From Dioscorea cayenensis subsp. rotundata (Eukaryota; Streptophyta; Magnoliopsida; Dioscoreales; Dioscoreaceae), in NCBI RefSeq assembly GCF_009730915.1, contig NC_052475.1, positions 31,681,016 to 31,745,015 on the forward strand: 64,000 nt of DNA, written 5' to 3'. Shown piece after piece: positions 10,837-24,600 of this stretch. Under the pieces are notes generated by a model. That model worked only from the letters and a program-made list of their open reading frames with translations, was not told the origin of the DNA and made no database searches. Every line of letters starts with the position of its first letter. Within the stretch, counting starts at the first letter, position 1. The position numbers were made by a program, and so were the translations under genes.

Positions 10837-13800
10837 ATGGCGACCGATCACAAGCGCAAGCGAGGCCGCAAGGCCAAGCAACCCCTCACCGAGACCCTGG
10901 ACCTTCAAATTTCGGCCTCTCCCGCTGTGCCTGATGACCCCGAGGCTTCCAACCCTTCCCCGCCGACCACCCGGAAGCGCCGTGGCCGTCCTCGCAAGGT
11001 CCAGCGCCAGTCTGACGCTGCGAAGCCATCATCCACCCCTACGGCTCGGTGCTCGCACCTTGTCGTTGCCAATGGGGATTGCACGGCCGATGGCCTCAAG
11101 GTTGTCGCTGGGGAACCCCCGCCTAGGTGGGAGCAGGTGGCGCGGGTCGTGCCTTCCATGGATGCGGTCGTGAAAGTGTTTTGCGTCCATACGGAGCCCA
11201 ATTTCTCATTGCCGTGGCAGCGGAAGCGGCAGTACAGCTCGAGCAGCAGTGGCTTCATCATCAGTGGAAGGAGGGTGCTCACAAATGCGCACTCAGTGGA
11301 GCATTACACCCAGGTTAAACTTAAGAAACGTGGTTCAGATACCAAGTATCTTGCAACCGTGCTCGCCATCGGCACAGAATGTGATATCGGTGAGCTAAGT
11401 TTATATTTTATCCATTAGGAAGGATTGGTGATTTCAGTGAGAGAATGTTCATCTTTTATGGCATTCATATTTGATACATCAAGAAAGATCGTTTCTTGTG
11501 CTTGACATTGCCACAGAATGTGTTATCAATTCAATAAAGTTTTTTTTAGGAGCTCTTATTCTATATATTAGCAAAAATTGGTAATTGGTTTGGATTTTCA
11601 TAGGTCAAATATGAAACGGTTTATTAGAAGCAAGCTGACAAATCTTTGGTATGCGGTTCATTGTGTACGTTAACTAGATATGAAATTGTTGGGCTATTTG
11701 AGTGATGAAACTTGTTGGCAATTGGTACATTGATTTTTTTTTCCTCGGAGCTGATTGAATGTTAATGCTTGTCATAAATTGCATGGTTGAAATTTTGTAG
11801 TACACTATAAGTTTCACAGAAAGGCAGTCATTTAATGAGTATTATTGATTTGGCAATTTATTATTATTGAAATATCAAGTTGAGAAATTTGTCTTATTTT
11901 GTTATCACACGCCATTAACTGGCCAGATGTTTATATACCAAATTATGATGATTGCTTTTATTATAAAGCGCTCTTGTTGGAAGCATTTGATGCATTTCAT
12001 AACTATCTTGTGTTTATGTGTATAGCCTTGTTGACTGTGAACGATGATGAGTTTTGGGAAGGAGTTTCACCTGTTGAGTTTGGAACCTTGCCTGCACTTC
12101 AAGATGCTGTTACAGTAGTTGGGTACCCAATCGGGGGAGACACAATCTCTGTAACAAGTGGTGTTGTGTCTCGCATGGAGATATTATCATATGTCCATGG
12201 TTCCACAGAGCTTTTGGGGTTGCAGGTGCAATTTTGGACTCTATATAGTATATGTTCCCTACTGCATTTACTTACTCAAGTGACATCTAATACATTATTC
12301 TACATGTATCCTCTCTGAATCTTTAACTTTTGATGATTTTGTCTTTCTTGTCAAAAGTGGTTTATTTGGATGAAATTGGTCTTTTACAGATTGATGCAGC
12401 TATAAACTCTGGAAACTCGGGTGGCCCTGCTTTTAATGATAAAGGCAAATGCGTTGGCATAGCATTCCAGTCCCTTAAGCATGAAGATGTGGAAAATATA
12501 GGTTACGTCATACCTACACCTGTTATTATGCACTTTATACATGATTATGAAAAATCGGGTGAATACACAGGTACGTTCAAATTCTTTGTTTTGGATTTTT
12601 GTTATTTTTATTTTTGGAAATCATTACATTGAATTTACCTATGACCCAATGGTGCCTCTCTGTAGTCCGATTGTTGAATTTTGTAGGATAGCCTTATTTC
12701 ATTTAAAGGGGAAAAGAAAGAGAAACGGGGGACCTATGACCCAATGGTGCCTCTCTGTAGTTTGATTGTTGAATTTTGTAGGATAGCCTTCTTTCCTTTA
12801 AGGGGGAAAAAAGAGAAAAGAGGGAGGGGAAGACACGATCTTAGAAAAATCTAACTGCTAATTATTTTGGTAAGTAGTGACTTATTTTCCTTTTATAATG
12901 TAATCTGTATCTCAGGCTTCCCTTCACTAGGAATTGAGTGGCAGAAAATGGAAAACCCTGATCTTCGCAAATCAATGGGTATGGCACCTGATCAGAAGGG
13001 AGTACGTATCAGGAGAATAGAGCCTACTTCACCAGAATTTCAGTTTTTGAAGCCTTCTGACATTATTATTAGTTTTGATGGAATCAATATTGCTAATGAT
13101 GGAACAGGTAAGTTATCATTGTGGTTAGAATTTAAACTTGTCTGTGTCATGCAGTATCTTGTATTTTCCTTGGACGAAGATACTTTTATGATGATCTCCT
13201 TTTCCTCTTATACCTAAACTTGTAACAAGCTGGAGCACTTCGTTCACTTATTATGCTTTCTATTTAATCAATGGATTATTATCTTCACTTTTCAACTTAT
13301 ATAATACTATTTGGTTAAAGTTACACCAATGATTCATCCTATATTTCTTAAACGTGTTCTTTTGCCTTTTTTTTTAAGTCATATTTATCCATCTATTCAT
13401 GTATTGAATGAAAACTTGACCCTTTGAGAGAATATGACCTCATCTTAAGTTGAAATTAGTTCGATCCAGATGCCTTGTCCTATATGTTATATGTTTAAAA
13501 TCAAATCTAACTAGCTGGTTCCTTCCATGCCATCTTTGAACATAAGTTGCTTTTGTAAAACATCGTAAGCATGATAGATAATCAAATCCTGGGCTAAGTT
13601 CACCAAGACTTAGAATTATTTTCTCAATGGTTTGTCTTTACTTCCATTGTGCATTTCCTTATGGAAGACATCATAGGTTAAGAAGTCATGTGCTTTCTGT
13701 AAATCATATCTTTGTCTTTTGGCTCTTTCTGTCAGTTAATGCCGCTTGTTACAAGTCTTGGACTTAGTTGTGCCAGTCAAACATTTGAATTGTGAAGTAT

Positions 13801-16800
13801 GTAATAAAACAATATCCACTTCCCTCTAGCTTGTACTTCTATCTCGATTTGAACTTCAAACAAAGATGAGGCGGAAGCATGAAAAGTTTTATGTTGCGGC
13901 GAAAAAACTAGGTGCTTCTTTATTGAAAAATATTGAAACTCAATTAATAGCGGCAACATACTGGAGTTTTTAATCTTTTTATTGGCGCATTTTAAGTGTG
14001 TCCAAAATCAGGTAGTGCATTTACTGGGTTGTTTTATAATTTGCAGTAGCGATCCCTATTAAAACTTTTAAAACATATAATCCTTTTTTGCCCAGTTTTT
14101 CAGGACCAGTGTGAGTATCAAAGTATTTAGTTTAATGAAATACTAGATCTAATATATATATATATATATATATTTATGGGCTCATTAATCACGTTATTTG
14201 TAGAAGAATGGAGGATATTTCTCTAAAAATATTTCTCTAAAAACTTGTTTTTAGAGAACTAGAACATCAGTCTATGGGTTTAACTTATACTAACTTTTAA
14301 ATTAAAGTAAAAAACTCTTAAAATTATAAAAATACACAAAATTACTGACAATTAGAAAAAAGTGGAAAATTGATGGATACAATTAGGAAAATAATAAAAA
14401 CATAAAAAAAAAAAAAGAAGATATTTTTGAAGTCTAAAAAGATAAGAAAAAGACGAAATAATAGAAGATTGAGATTGAATATCAAAGAAAAATGGAGTAA
14501 GATAGAATGTTGAACCCTAAAGTAGATATACAAAAACAATCCAAATGCATTTTCTACTTATTTAAAGAAAAAAATATGTATCTTTGCAGATATAAGTAGA
14601 TTTTTGGTGATATTTTTTTTAGGGATATGTGAATTATCTTTAACTTTTAGGGAAAATTCATGGATTATCTCAGTGAATTAGAATTTATCAGATACATGAA
14701 TTATCATGAATTGATGGATTCATAGATGTTCATAGATACGTTAATTATCAGTAATTGTGAGATTCATAAATGTTAATGGATACATGAATTATCATACATA
14801 TGAGGATTCGTGTGGATATGTGAATTATCTTAAATTTCCGAAAGTACCTAATTTTAGAAGAATTCATATAATTTATTTTATAGCTAGGTGCTCCCTACTG
14901 GATATTCTGGTAACATTGCTTATACCTCTAGAAGTTATCCAAGTTTAAGCTTAAAAGTATAAGTTAATTCCAATAATTAGTGTTTCTATGTGACTGCTCT
15001 TTCTTTGACCTTAATTCTAAACTGGGGAAAATTATGCTCAGTGAATTCTTTATCACAATGGTGGTTTCGGATTTTTATTCTAAATGCATTTAGGCAATCT
15101 AAAGTTTCAGCTATTTATCGCAGGCAACTCTTTGGAAAATTAATATAAACATGGTACTTTATGGCTGTTGATGAAATTAATTAGTTTATATCCAAATAAT
15201 TCAATCATAATGAGTAAATGTTATATCCGATAACTATGAATTAGTTTATATCGCAAGAAATGCTATTAATTAGTTTATATCGCAGGCAATGCTTTATAGC
15301 CGATAACTATGAATTGAACATCAACCTTTGGCTTACAAATATAATACTGCTTTTAAACAAGAATCCTATGGAAAAAAATAGCAGACTTGGCAATTCTCTA
15401 TCTTTATGTATTTAATGTTGATTTGAGTTCTTGTGTTTGTACTTTACTTCCATATCTTTTAGCTAATTTCCGGGGTTGAAGTTTAATTGGTTTATGGTCT
15501 TTCTTCTTGTGGTAACATAAATAACATTCAGCTGCTAGGATTTGGAATATGATCATAAATCACGATAAGTAGTTAGAAGACTACATATATATAAATGTTT
15601 AAAATCCTTATGAAGTTTAATGATTTTTCATGTGTATAAAAGAATTTTAGTCATGATCATGATGTCTAGAATTCAAGTGGTAGATTTTAGTTTATCTAGC
15701 TATTTGAACTATCTGAATCAACCATTTTGACCACGTGGGAATACGTTTTGGATGACATTGTATTGATGTTCAGTAGAAAAGTTCATTTAACTATGTTAAG
15801 CCGAATGTACAGTTTATTTTTAAGGATATAACAGGATAGGTAGCTTTTGGAGTTTTGAGAAAATGTTAACTAATTTGTCATTTCAAACATTTGTCTGATT
15901 GACCTTGGTCATTCCCCCTGCATGTTTATCACTCTAATTGCTTTATAAACATCTACTTTTGTTTTGTTGCTTCTTCTGGTTTCATCTATGCCATTTTGTT
16001 TTTCTTCTGATTTCAGTTGTGATATCTAGTTCTGCAACATTCTAATTGATCCTTATGTTATATTGCCTTACAAAAGTACCTCTAATTTCAAATGCTAGGT
16101 AAAATTGAATAGAATAATGTTTTTAATGAATATTTGCTTTTTAAGTGTGCTGGTAAACATTATTTACACAAATGGTGTGCATGATAAACTTTGTTCATTC
16201 AAATGTTCTCAATGAGACTTCAGTGCTGTCTTTAAAAATCTGCTGTATTTAGTTCCTTTCAGGCATGGAGAGCGAATTGCATTCAGTTACCTTGTGTCTC
16301 AGAAGTATACAGAAGAGAGTGTATTCGTCAAAGTTTTACGCAATTCCAAAGTCTTGGAGTTCAATATAAAACTTTCAGCTCACAGGAGACTCATTCCTGC
16401 TCATATCAAGGCAAAGCCACCTTCATATTACATCATAGCTGGCTTTGTTTTTACAGTTGTATCTGTTCCCTATCTTCGTTCTGAGGTACTATTTTATTTT
16501 GATATTGAAAACCCACTTCTAGTTTTTTTTTTTAAAATAAAAAAAAAACATTTCTGGGGCCTTTTTATTCAACTTAACTGCTCATCACATAATACGCCTT
16601 TCGGTTAATGATTTCTAATATCTCTGCATTTTTTAAGTCTTTCATTTGGCGCCGAAGGTGTTCAACTACATTTGGCTTGTAATTGTATCTGCCATGGCCC
16701 ATATATCTTTGTGATTTTTGTTTTAGCCCCATGCTGCCTTCTTTTGGTAACTTGTAGGAGTTCTACTGATCGCTAAATTTTTAATCTGAATAGCAAAGTT

Positions 16801-17766
16801 TCCAAAAAAGGCCTTTCTAGTAGATCTTGACACTCCCATTTGTTCCGTCAACTTTTTTTTTCTCTTAAGTTGAATTGTTGTTTAGATGAATCAAGAATCA
16901 TTTGTTTTGATGAATTATGTTCTCTGTCATTGATGCTAAACTTTTCTGCAACTAGATTGACCTTTTGAAGGATGAATAGTCTTGTCTGTTTGATATCGGG
17001 ATAAATATTTCAATATATCCCCCATTACTCCAGCAGCTTTTACGCAAAACCGAGTACTTGAAAGTTCTTTTAAAGGGTCTGATTCCCTTTATCTTTCTTC
17101 CTTGGTTTTTTAATGATAGCTTATTATCAAATTGTTGGGGTGATTTTAGTTGTTGATTTATATTAGCAGGCCTATTTGTTTCTGTAGCTATTGTTTTGCT
17201 TCTTTCCTAGATTAACAATGTTCAAATAGTATTTACAGAATGTCTCAGCATTTATCATTAATGTAATCTTTGCAGTATGGCAAGGATTACGAATTTGAAG
17301 CCCCTGTCAAATTGTTGGACAAGCATTTACATGCAATGGCTGAATCACCTGATGAACAAATTGTGGTGGTTTCTCAGGTTCTATTAGATTTCAAGCCTTC
17401 TCACATTCTCTATTGCCCTTGTATTTACTTTTTTTTTTTTAATTCTTTTTTAACATGATAACTGAACATGGTAATACAATACTTTCCAGGTACTAGTGGC
17501 AGATATTAACATTGGCTATGAAGATATCGTCAATACTCAGGTGAGGTTACAACTTCGCCCTTCATTTTAAACATCTTTCTTCTTGTTATGTCATCATGGT
17601 TCATTGTGTCACTGATCAGGTTTAACATGTCAATTCCTTATATGAAAATTTACTTGGCAGGTACTTGCTTTTAATGGCAAGCCGGTGAAGAACCTGAAAA
17701 GTTTAGCAACAATGGTAGAGAGCTGCAAGGATGAGTTTTTACAGTTTGATTTGGAGTATCAACAGG

Positions 17767-17815
<49 letters not shown>

Positions 17816-17982
17816 TCAACATGTTCAATATAAAAGGTTTAGCGATGGTGAGTTCAAACCATTTTCCTGCTGCTTATGTACAGATAGTGGTCTTGCACAC
17901 AAAGACAGCAAAAGCAGCAACACTGGATATTCTCACAACTCACTGCATACCATCGGCAATGTCCGAAGATTTAAAGAGTTGA
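10837..17982 (+). CDS. DEG9: DEG9-type nuclear Do-like serine protease
   Basis: Trypsin-fold HtrA/Deg protease with PDZ-like regions. Coding exons: 10837-11389, 12026-12225, 12390-12570, 12916-13107, 16253-16485, 17276-17377, 17490-17540, 17661-17765, 17884-17982. All introns are GT-AG and phases join to 1,716 nt, giving 571 aa; Arabidopsis DEG9 is about 590. Catalytic residues are visible: His152 in LTNAHSVEH, Asp183 in GTECDIALL and Ser261 in [10 protein letters not shown]. The N-terminus is basic and carries an AT-hook-like RKRRGRPRK near residues 46-54, which suggests nuclear and DNA-associated localisation. PDZ-like parts follow at about 310-400 ([24 protein letters not shown]) and again near the C-terminus (FNGKPVKNL). 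Arabidopsis DEG9 is nucleolar and has been linked to turnover of the response regulator ARR4; transfer of that role is inference. Intron 4 is long (3.1 kb). The first ATG is used because it matches the family N-terminus. Confidence 0.93.
12637..12825 (+). repeat. Tandem duplication in DEG9 intron 3
   Basis: The stretch beginning ACCTATGACCCAATGGTGCC at 12637 is repeated from 12732, a 95-bp period, with a few substitutions. It lies wholly inside intron 3 and leaves the splice sites untouched. Confidence 0.8.
14152..14173. repeat. (TA)n microsatellite in DEG9 intron 4
   Basis: About 11 perfect TA units. No other function is visible. Confidence 0.85.
14600..14830. repeat. Short-word repeats (GAATTATC) in DEG9 intron 4
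   Basis: Variants of GGATACATGAATTATC and GATTCATAGATG recur six or more times, many of them 25-60 bp apart. This looks like slippage-derived low-complexity intron DNA. A similar local repeat (TTAGTTTATATCGCA) occurs at 15,175-15,310. Confidence 0.5.
17766..17814 (+). repeat. Compound (TC)n(TG)n microsatellite at a DEG9 donor site
   Basis: About 10 TC units followed by about 13 TG units, starting immediately after the exon 8 end at 17765. The intron 8 donor (GTCTCTCT) is therefore part of the microsatellite. Confidence 0.85.
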
Positions 17983-20184
17983 AGAGGAGAATTTGAGTTC
18001 ATATACCAGATGCCTCCATGAAACTCATTGAATTTACCCATCTAAGAACAGCAGCATCTGTGATGAATTGCTGTGTCTAAAGGTTTTTCTTGTTTTCTCC
18101 TTTAGCTTCTTCATATATGCTCAGACAGTTTTGTTTTCATATTCTATTGCTGATAGAACCATAACCTTAAATAGTGAACAGTTTGAGCATCCAGGAACAA
18201 TGAGCATCTTATCTTGTTTGCATAAATAGCTATTTTTCATGCATGCATTATCTATACCCTATAAAAATCTCATAATTTTGTGCCTGACCAAATAAAAGAA
18301 TACTTGAATATTATCTCGAGCTTGTCTGCTTTTATTATTGGTAGTATCTCTGTCCCAGGATGAACTGCTTATTATACATATAATGGTTAAAACCATTGTT
18401 GGATTCATGTTCAATTGGGCGTCATTATTCATTGTAACCCAAAAATTATTTTTATTTTTATTATTTTTTTTAATCACTCCGTCATTGTTAAATTTTATAC
18501 TTGGGGGGTTAAAATAAACAATGTCCATGGTGTAATAGTGGCTTTTCAACTATCTATACATTTTCTTTTTTTTCTTATTATTTGTTTAAGGTTTTTGTTT
18601 TGAATTGAGCTTTCGAAAAAGTGTAGTTTAGTAGAAGTGTTTACGAAAAGAGGTCTTCAGGAGTAAGTTAAGTCTTTTTATATATTTTACCATTTGGGAT
18701 TAGTTTTATGTGAAGTAGAAAATTTGTAAAAATAAAATTACTTGCGTTTTTCATCATTTGGTTATGACTAGCTTTTGAAAGAGCTGATACGTGCTGTTTT
18801 TCGAGAAAAGTCATTCTGACAAGCAACGTTTTGAAAATCAGGAAGTCTTAAACGCTTATAAAAATGAGTTTTCAAAACCACTATCAAACAAGGCCTAAAT
18901 AGTGGTTAAAATTGTTTGTATAGAGTTTTGTTTACTGGATTCGATGTCTTTACCACTCTTTTGTAGGAGTTATTTTCATTGAAATTGGATTGAGAAAAGC
19001 TTTTAGAGAAGAGCGAGAGTTAGAAGAAATGAATATTTTAAATGCTTCCGTTTCTGGATATCACAAAAATAATTTTATTAATATTTTTATATATAGAATT
19101 TAAATTTTATAAGATATGCACAACTGTATTATTTATTGAGATAATGTAAATATAAATTTTTTTTTATTGGGATGCATATGTATTTTTGTTAAATGTTTTT
19201 TGTTAAATGTTTGAGAAATGAAAGTCTCTATAAAACACAATTTGATACCATTACACTAAAGATCCTTTAGTTGTAAATTTTATTTTGAAATTTCATCATG
19301 TATAAATATATTTGTATATATATTAAAAAATAACTAATTTTGAAAGAAATATAAAGAGAAATTATTGAAAGGAAAGTGAAGAGAAATTGGAAAAAAATAT
19401 ATATATTCTTGTATATATTTGAACTATTATAAAGCCATTATACATGCTTGAAATATGTACATATTTATATGAATTAATTTAGATCCTAGAAATTAGCTAA
19501 TAAAAAAGAAAAATATAATTGCTTTTATCAAACAACTTAGATCCTTGAAATTAGCAAAGCCAATATTCTAGATCCTCAATTAAAGTAATAATATATCAAT
19601 TAACGGAAATATTATATACATATATATATATAATAACTTGTATTAAATTTATGATTGATGTTGAAGACCATGCCCTGCCTTTCGTCTAGAAAGAAACAGG
19701 TTTGCCCAGATGCCGAAGATGAAGTCCACGTATCAAATCCTTGTACAAAATTTTACATACTGTATGTATGTATACCTTCATAAAATACCGGCATATGTAC
19801 ATGTGAATACTTTTATTCGCACATTTACCTCTCAAATTAGATCTCCAACAATAAGCATCAATCAAGCATGTTGGACATGGTCATTGTTTAGGAAATTAGG
19901 GTGGTTTTGTAAGACCTTTAACTTCCAACATTCAATCACAAATCCAGCAGTTGCTTACAAGCACATATGTACAAAAAAATACCAAAAAATAATCCATCCA
20001 GATTTGATCATCACTTTTAACAATCAATGTACAAACTAAAGATATGACTACAGTAACAACAATACTAATCTGAATAGAGTCACAGTAAAGTGATGAAGAA
20101 GCAGTGAATGTTGTGAAATTTGCTCAAAACTGGAGCAAGATAATAAGATGCCCCAAATATCATGTAGTAATTGTTGATGCATAT
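17983..20184. other. Convergent intergenic region between DEG9 and NAT
   Basis: Holds the presumed 3' UTRs of both genes; an AATAAAAG word near 18,291 is a candidate DEG9 polyadenylation signal. The rest is AT-rich. A segment ending in ATCAAACAAGGCCTAAAT near 18,897 resembles the end of a hAT-type MITE, but no partner terminus was found. No RNA gene seen. Confidence 0.5.
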
Positions 20185-21884
20185 TCACACAGAAGGGAAG
20201 AACTTATTGAGATTAAAAGGCAAGGAGTAAAATTCCTCATTTCGGTTGTCACCTTTGAAAGATCGGAATCTATCCCACCAGTGATGACCTCTGTCTTTCC
20301 TTGTTGCATTGTCATGTTTATGCAAAGTGTTGTCCAAGAAAAATGCCACAAAGCCGGCCACGAATGGCTTTGAAGAGAATATTACATTGATGATATCATT
20401 GAACTGTGAAAAAGAAATATATATGTATCATATTCGGAGTCATGGAAAATAAATTGAAGCAACTTCTACTTAAAAAATAAATTCTGCATTTTACGTACCC
20501 ATCTGGCACCGGTGTGCACTGGACCATAACCGGCAACAGAAGTGTACTCGTTGAAGTATTGTGGAACTGATAAACCCATGAAGACAGAAAAGCCAAGGAT
20601 GAACTTTGTTCGGAAACTGTTGAGATTGCAGAACTGAAGGAAACTTAGACCAACTGATCCTGAACAAGTACACAACAACATAAGTATGAAAAACAGAAGA
20701 AGTATTTTGTTGATCTGATTGTAAACAATGAGAAGCTGGTTGAGCATCATTTTCACTTACCGACATAGGCAAACAATAGGCAGTACAGGGCTGCAACTAT
20801 TGGCGCAGGAATGGAGGCAAAAACAGCTCCAAATTTTCCTAAATCAATGACAGAAGAGCATTTGAATATATAGTCAATAACTATTTCAGCAAGGACCCTG
20901 TTAAGCACTTGGGCTTCATAAACTTGTGATATTATTGTAGAGTATCGGCCAAACATAAACAGATCGATTCCCAGTTTTTTCGTCACAAGCAGATATTTCG
21001 GGTGTTACTCACAGAGAGGTGCACTACCAGTCTACTACTCTTGTTAAGCTAAGAATTTGGAATAAATACTTGTATAGCTGTGCACAAGAACACAAAATCA
21101 AGCGACTCACACATTTGTTTTAAGGAATGCAGCTAAGATAACTCTAAAATGCAAGTTCAATGATCATTGATCACAAATGCCAATACTAGAAACATGGTGA
21201 ACTTTTCCATAGCAGCTCTTGTTGTTTATGACCATATATATATATTTATTCTCACCTCAAGTTTTAGCATGATCCCCCAATTTAACAAGGAAACTGAGAC
21301 ATCATCTACAACTAAACCAAGCACCCAAAACTTTTAAATATTTCTGGTGCTAAGAACAAAATCTGAAAAGGTCAACCTACCAAGAATTGAAAAGAAAATC
21401 ATAAATCCTGCAGATATTTGCACCACTCTTCGGCTTCCAACATGTGTCAGGCCTAGCAAACCAGCATTTTCACTGCCAGGAAGGAAGACAGAATAAGATC
21501 ATGAAGAGTAGTGAAACAATATAACTATGCCACTAAACAAGAAAATTTAACATAGCAATCTTCTAATTCCTTACACAGACACTGAAGAACCAGTGGCTGT
21601 TCCAAATAGCCCATCCAACAAGATTCCAAGTCCCTATAACAAATTCTCGCAGCAAGAACATTTACGTTGCAAATATTAAAAAGATTAAATCACTCACACA
21701 ATGCATGTAAATCACAAATTTGTCATATCTAATACCTGCCAACCAATACCGCGGCTGAGGACAGATGGGGGCACTGGTGTTGCACTTGCATATCTTGAAA
21801 CCGCAATAAAAGAACCAGTGGACTGCATTTTCACAACGATTACTATAGTAAATCTTGCTAACCATTTGTAGTCAATAACACAAA

Positions 21885-21925
<41 letters not shown>

Positions 21926-24394
21926 GAGAAAAAAAATGAAGCATGCCTCTACAAGAGCAACAAATGAAGCCGCCATCATTGCAAATGCTTCACCAGCATC
22001 AAATGTTGGTGCTCCCCATTGAAAAGGATACGGAACTCTGATCCTACAGAAAAGAATTTCAGGCAAAAGAATTAAAAGGCTCTCCATCATGAATGGACTG
22101 AGGTTGAAATACGGAATTTATTAATAATTTATGCAGTAGCAACAGAAAACGAGTTTAATAACCTTACCAGGGAGCTGCGCCAACTAGTCCAGATCGATCA
22201 GTACGGCAGTGTAACTGAGTTTTTGGTGCAGCATGCTTATATGCACCACCTACTGTGAGTAAGAAAGCATAAACCCATACAATTGTGACTGAAAATAGGA
22301 CCGCAAAGCGATCGACGACAGCCTTCTCCGAATGCATTGCGTGGGGTATATACTGCAAAGTACAACTATATCATGAGATACTACAACTACTACATTGAAC
22401 TAGTTATTGCAACCATCACACACAAACATTCATCTCCGTCTGCCTTAGTTGGGTTGTAGCTGTGTTTAATTAAATGGTTAAAGACTCCTGGTGGTGATGA
22501 ATGTGGATTGGTGTTTGTCTGTCCAAGTCATTACAGTGCAATACCTGTGAAAGTATTATCAACAAAACCAGCTGAGGCAGCCCAATCTCAATACATTTTG
22601 CAACCTGCGCATCACAAGAGAAACTTCCAGCTATTACAAATAAGATTCATCACCTCAGCTAAAAGAAAATTTACAAGCAAACAAGAGAAACCAGTCATGA
22701 AAAAGAAAAGCTTTACCCCAGGAAAACCAAGCTCATACAGACCAAATCCAGCTAAAGCAACCAGAGGTACTGCGGCCAGTGGGCTCAAGAATCTTGAGAT
22801 TTATAAAGAGAAAAAAATGGATCATACTGAATTGTTTGACAAGAGTTTCTATTAAAGCATAGTGCGATAATAGGTGCATAAACTAGATAAGTAATATACC
22901 AACCTGACGACATTACGCCAAAGGCCACTGAAACCGACTACAATTTGCAATGCTGAAGCAACAATAAGTGCACCTTGTGTGCCCCGCATGATGTGGAGGA
23001 ATTTCTACAGAGCATAAAATTCATGAGAAAAATGTCAACCAAAGTGCCAAGGTTACAATAGATTTGAGGAAAACAGATAAGTTCAGTACAAAACCTCATG
23101 AGGATCCACAATGTCACTATAGCGACCAGCTAAGATGATGGAAATGGTTGGCATGACAAAGGTGTATGATGCTCCAATCACAGCAGGCAAGCGTGTACCG
23201 AAGAAGGTTTGTAACAGAGTGTTCAATCCACTCACAAACAATATCGTCTGGACTACCCTAGCTTTCTCATCCTAAGAAGATGAAAAATCATTTTAATTTA
23301 TAGCTTAAATCTGAACAATGCATCAAAATTCAGAGAGAAAAAACCTCTATTCCCAGTAGTGAATTGTTCAGTCTTACATTTCCTCCACCCATCTGTGGAA
23401 CCAGAGCAGTGGGAATTATAACGGTTGTCCCGAGCATTACCAGATAGTGTTGGAATCCAAGAAGGATAGCCTCGGCTGCATCATAAATCTCCAAAAGAAA
23501 GTTCAAATTGTGCAGCAATTCAGCCATCAAACCAAACACATCACCAATAATTGAGATAATATCCATTAAAAAACTACAATTTGGTTCTGATTTTTATACC
23601 ATAAAAATGAATATAACAAACAAAGAACTTGAAATATTAATGAGTCCAAAATATTTTTAAAAGAAAAACCTCATACGATGTAACATTTTATAGCAAGAAA
23701 TAATCATACAGCTCCGTGTGTCATATTCAAGCATAACAATATTCAATAAACAGCTTGCACTTCATTAACCGTATCAACATAAAGAACAGAAAGTAATCAA
23801 AGAATAAAAACAAAACTGGTCCTAACTTGTTTGCCAGAAAGAAGAACTTGAGAAATCAAACAAACCCAAATATTGATAAAAGCTTCTCAACTTGTCCAAC
23901 ATTTTACAGCAAGAGACAAATATACAGCTCTATGCATAAGGTCAAATAAATACAAGAAACAACAACAAACACCTCACATCCCCTTTGAGAAACTCACAAT
24001 CACCACATGAACAAAGAGAACATAAAAAGAATTCAAAGAAGAAGAAGAAGACAACTAGTTCAGATTTGTATACCATAAGAATGCATTCACACAAATAAGA
24101 ACTTAAGAAATCAAGGATTTTAAAACATCAATCACATAAACATCCAAACATTATATAACGTCTAGTATTTAATTAGTCTCACACACATCGCAATCAAACA
24201 CATACATGAACAACAACAAAGAGAAGAACTAAAAGCAATAAAAAAGAAAGAAAAAAAAAAATAGGAAGAAAAAACTCACGCCAAGGAGGAGGACTGGTAA
24301 TGCAATAAGACACATCGGAAAGCTGATCCTTCACAGGATGAGGCTGCAACTCATCCTGCTTTGGAGCCGGCGCCGCTCCTCCACCTCCAGCCAT
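20185..24394 (-). CDS. NAT6: Nucleobase-ascorbate transporter, NAT6-like
   Basis: Membrane permease of the NAT/NCS2 family, which moves purines, uracil or ascorbate with H+ or Na+. Exons in transcript order: 24394-24280, 23475-23378, 23271-23095, 23004-22904, 22792-22717, 22604-22545, 22352-22168, 22043-21947, 21822-21736, 21633-21575, 21472-21381, 20838-20761, 20659-20499, 20403-20185. Phases join to 1,605 nt, 534 aa; the Arabidopsis relative is about 530. Visible marks: GFQHYLVMLGT in the first helix region, the helix-8 stretch FVALVESTGSF with the conserved Glu, and the NAT signature region ENAGLLGLTHVGSRR. The last signature position is usually Arg/Lys/Gly and is His here. The C-terminus ends with a basic WWDRFRSFKGDNRNEEF tail. 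Intron 8 begins with GC rather than GT (see findings). The choice of NAT6 over close paralogues is tentative. Confidence 0.92.
21885..21922. repeat. (TA)n microsatellite in the NAT GC-AG intron
   Basis: About 18 TA units inside the 124-nt intron 8 (21823-21946). They fill roughly a third of that intron, between donor and acceptor. Confidence 0.85.
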
Positions 24395-24577
24395 GCTTCT
24401 CTTCTTCCTGTCACTAAGAAAGATAAAAGGAAACCTGAGAAAGACTCCAATGGTGCTCTTCCAAAACTCTCATCTTTCTATCACTTCTTCACTAGTTATC
24501 TTTGCTTTTTCACCAACTTTTTTTCACCTTTTCTAAACTCCACCACAAAAGATGTTGCCCCCTTCCCAAGAATTCAC

Positions 24578-24600
24578 AATAATAATAATAATAATAATTA
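24578..24600. repeat. (AAT)n microsatellite upstream of NAT
   Basis: About seven AAT units in the presumed NAT leader/promoter. Confidence 0.8.

Noticed and set aside
18600..18900. hAT-type MITE ending in CAAACAAGGCCTAAAT
   Set aside because: Only one end looks right; no matching terminus or target duplication was found to the left.
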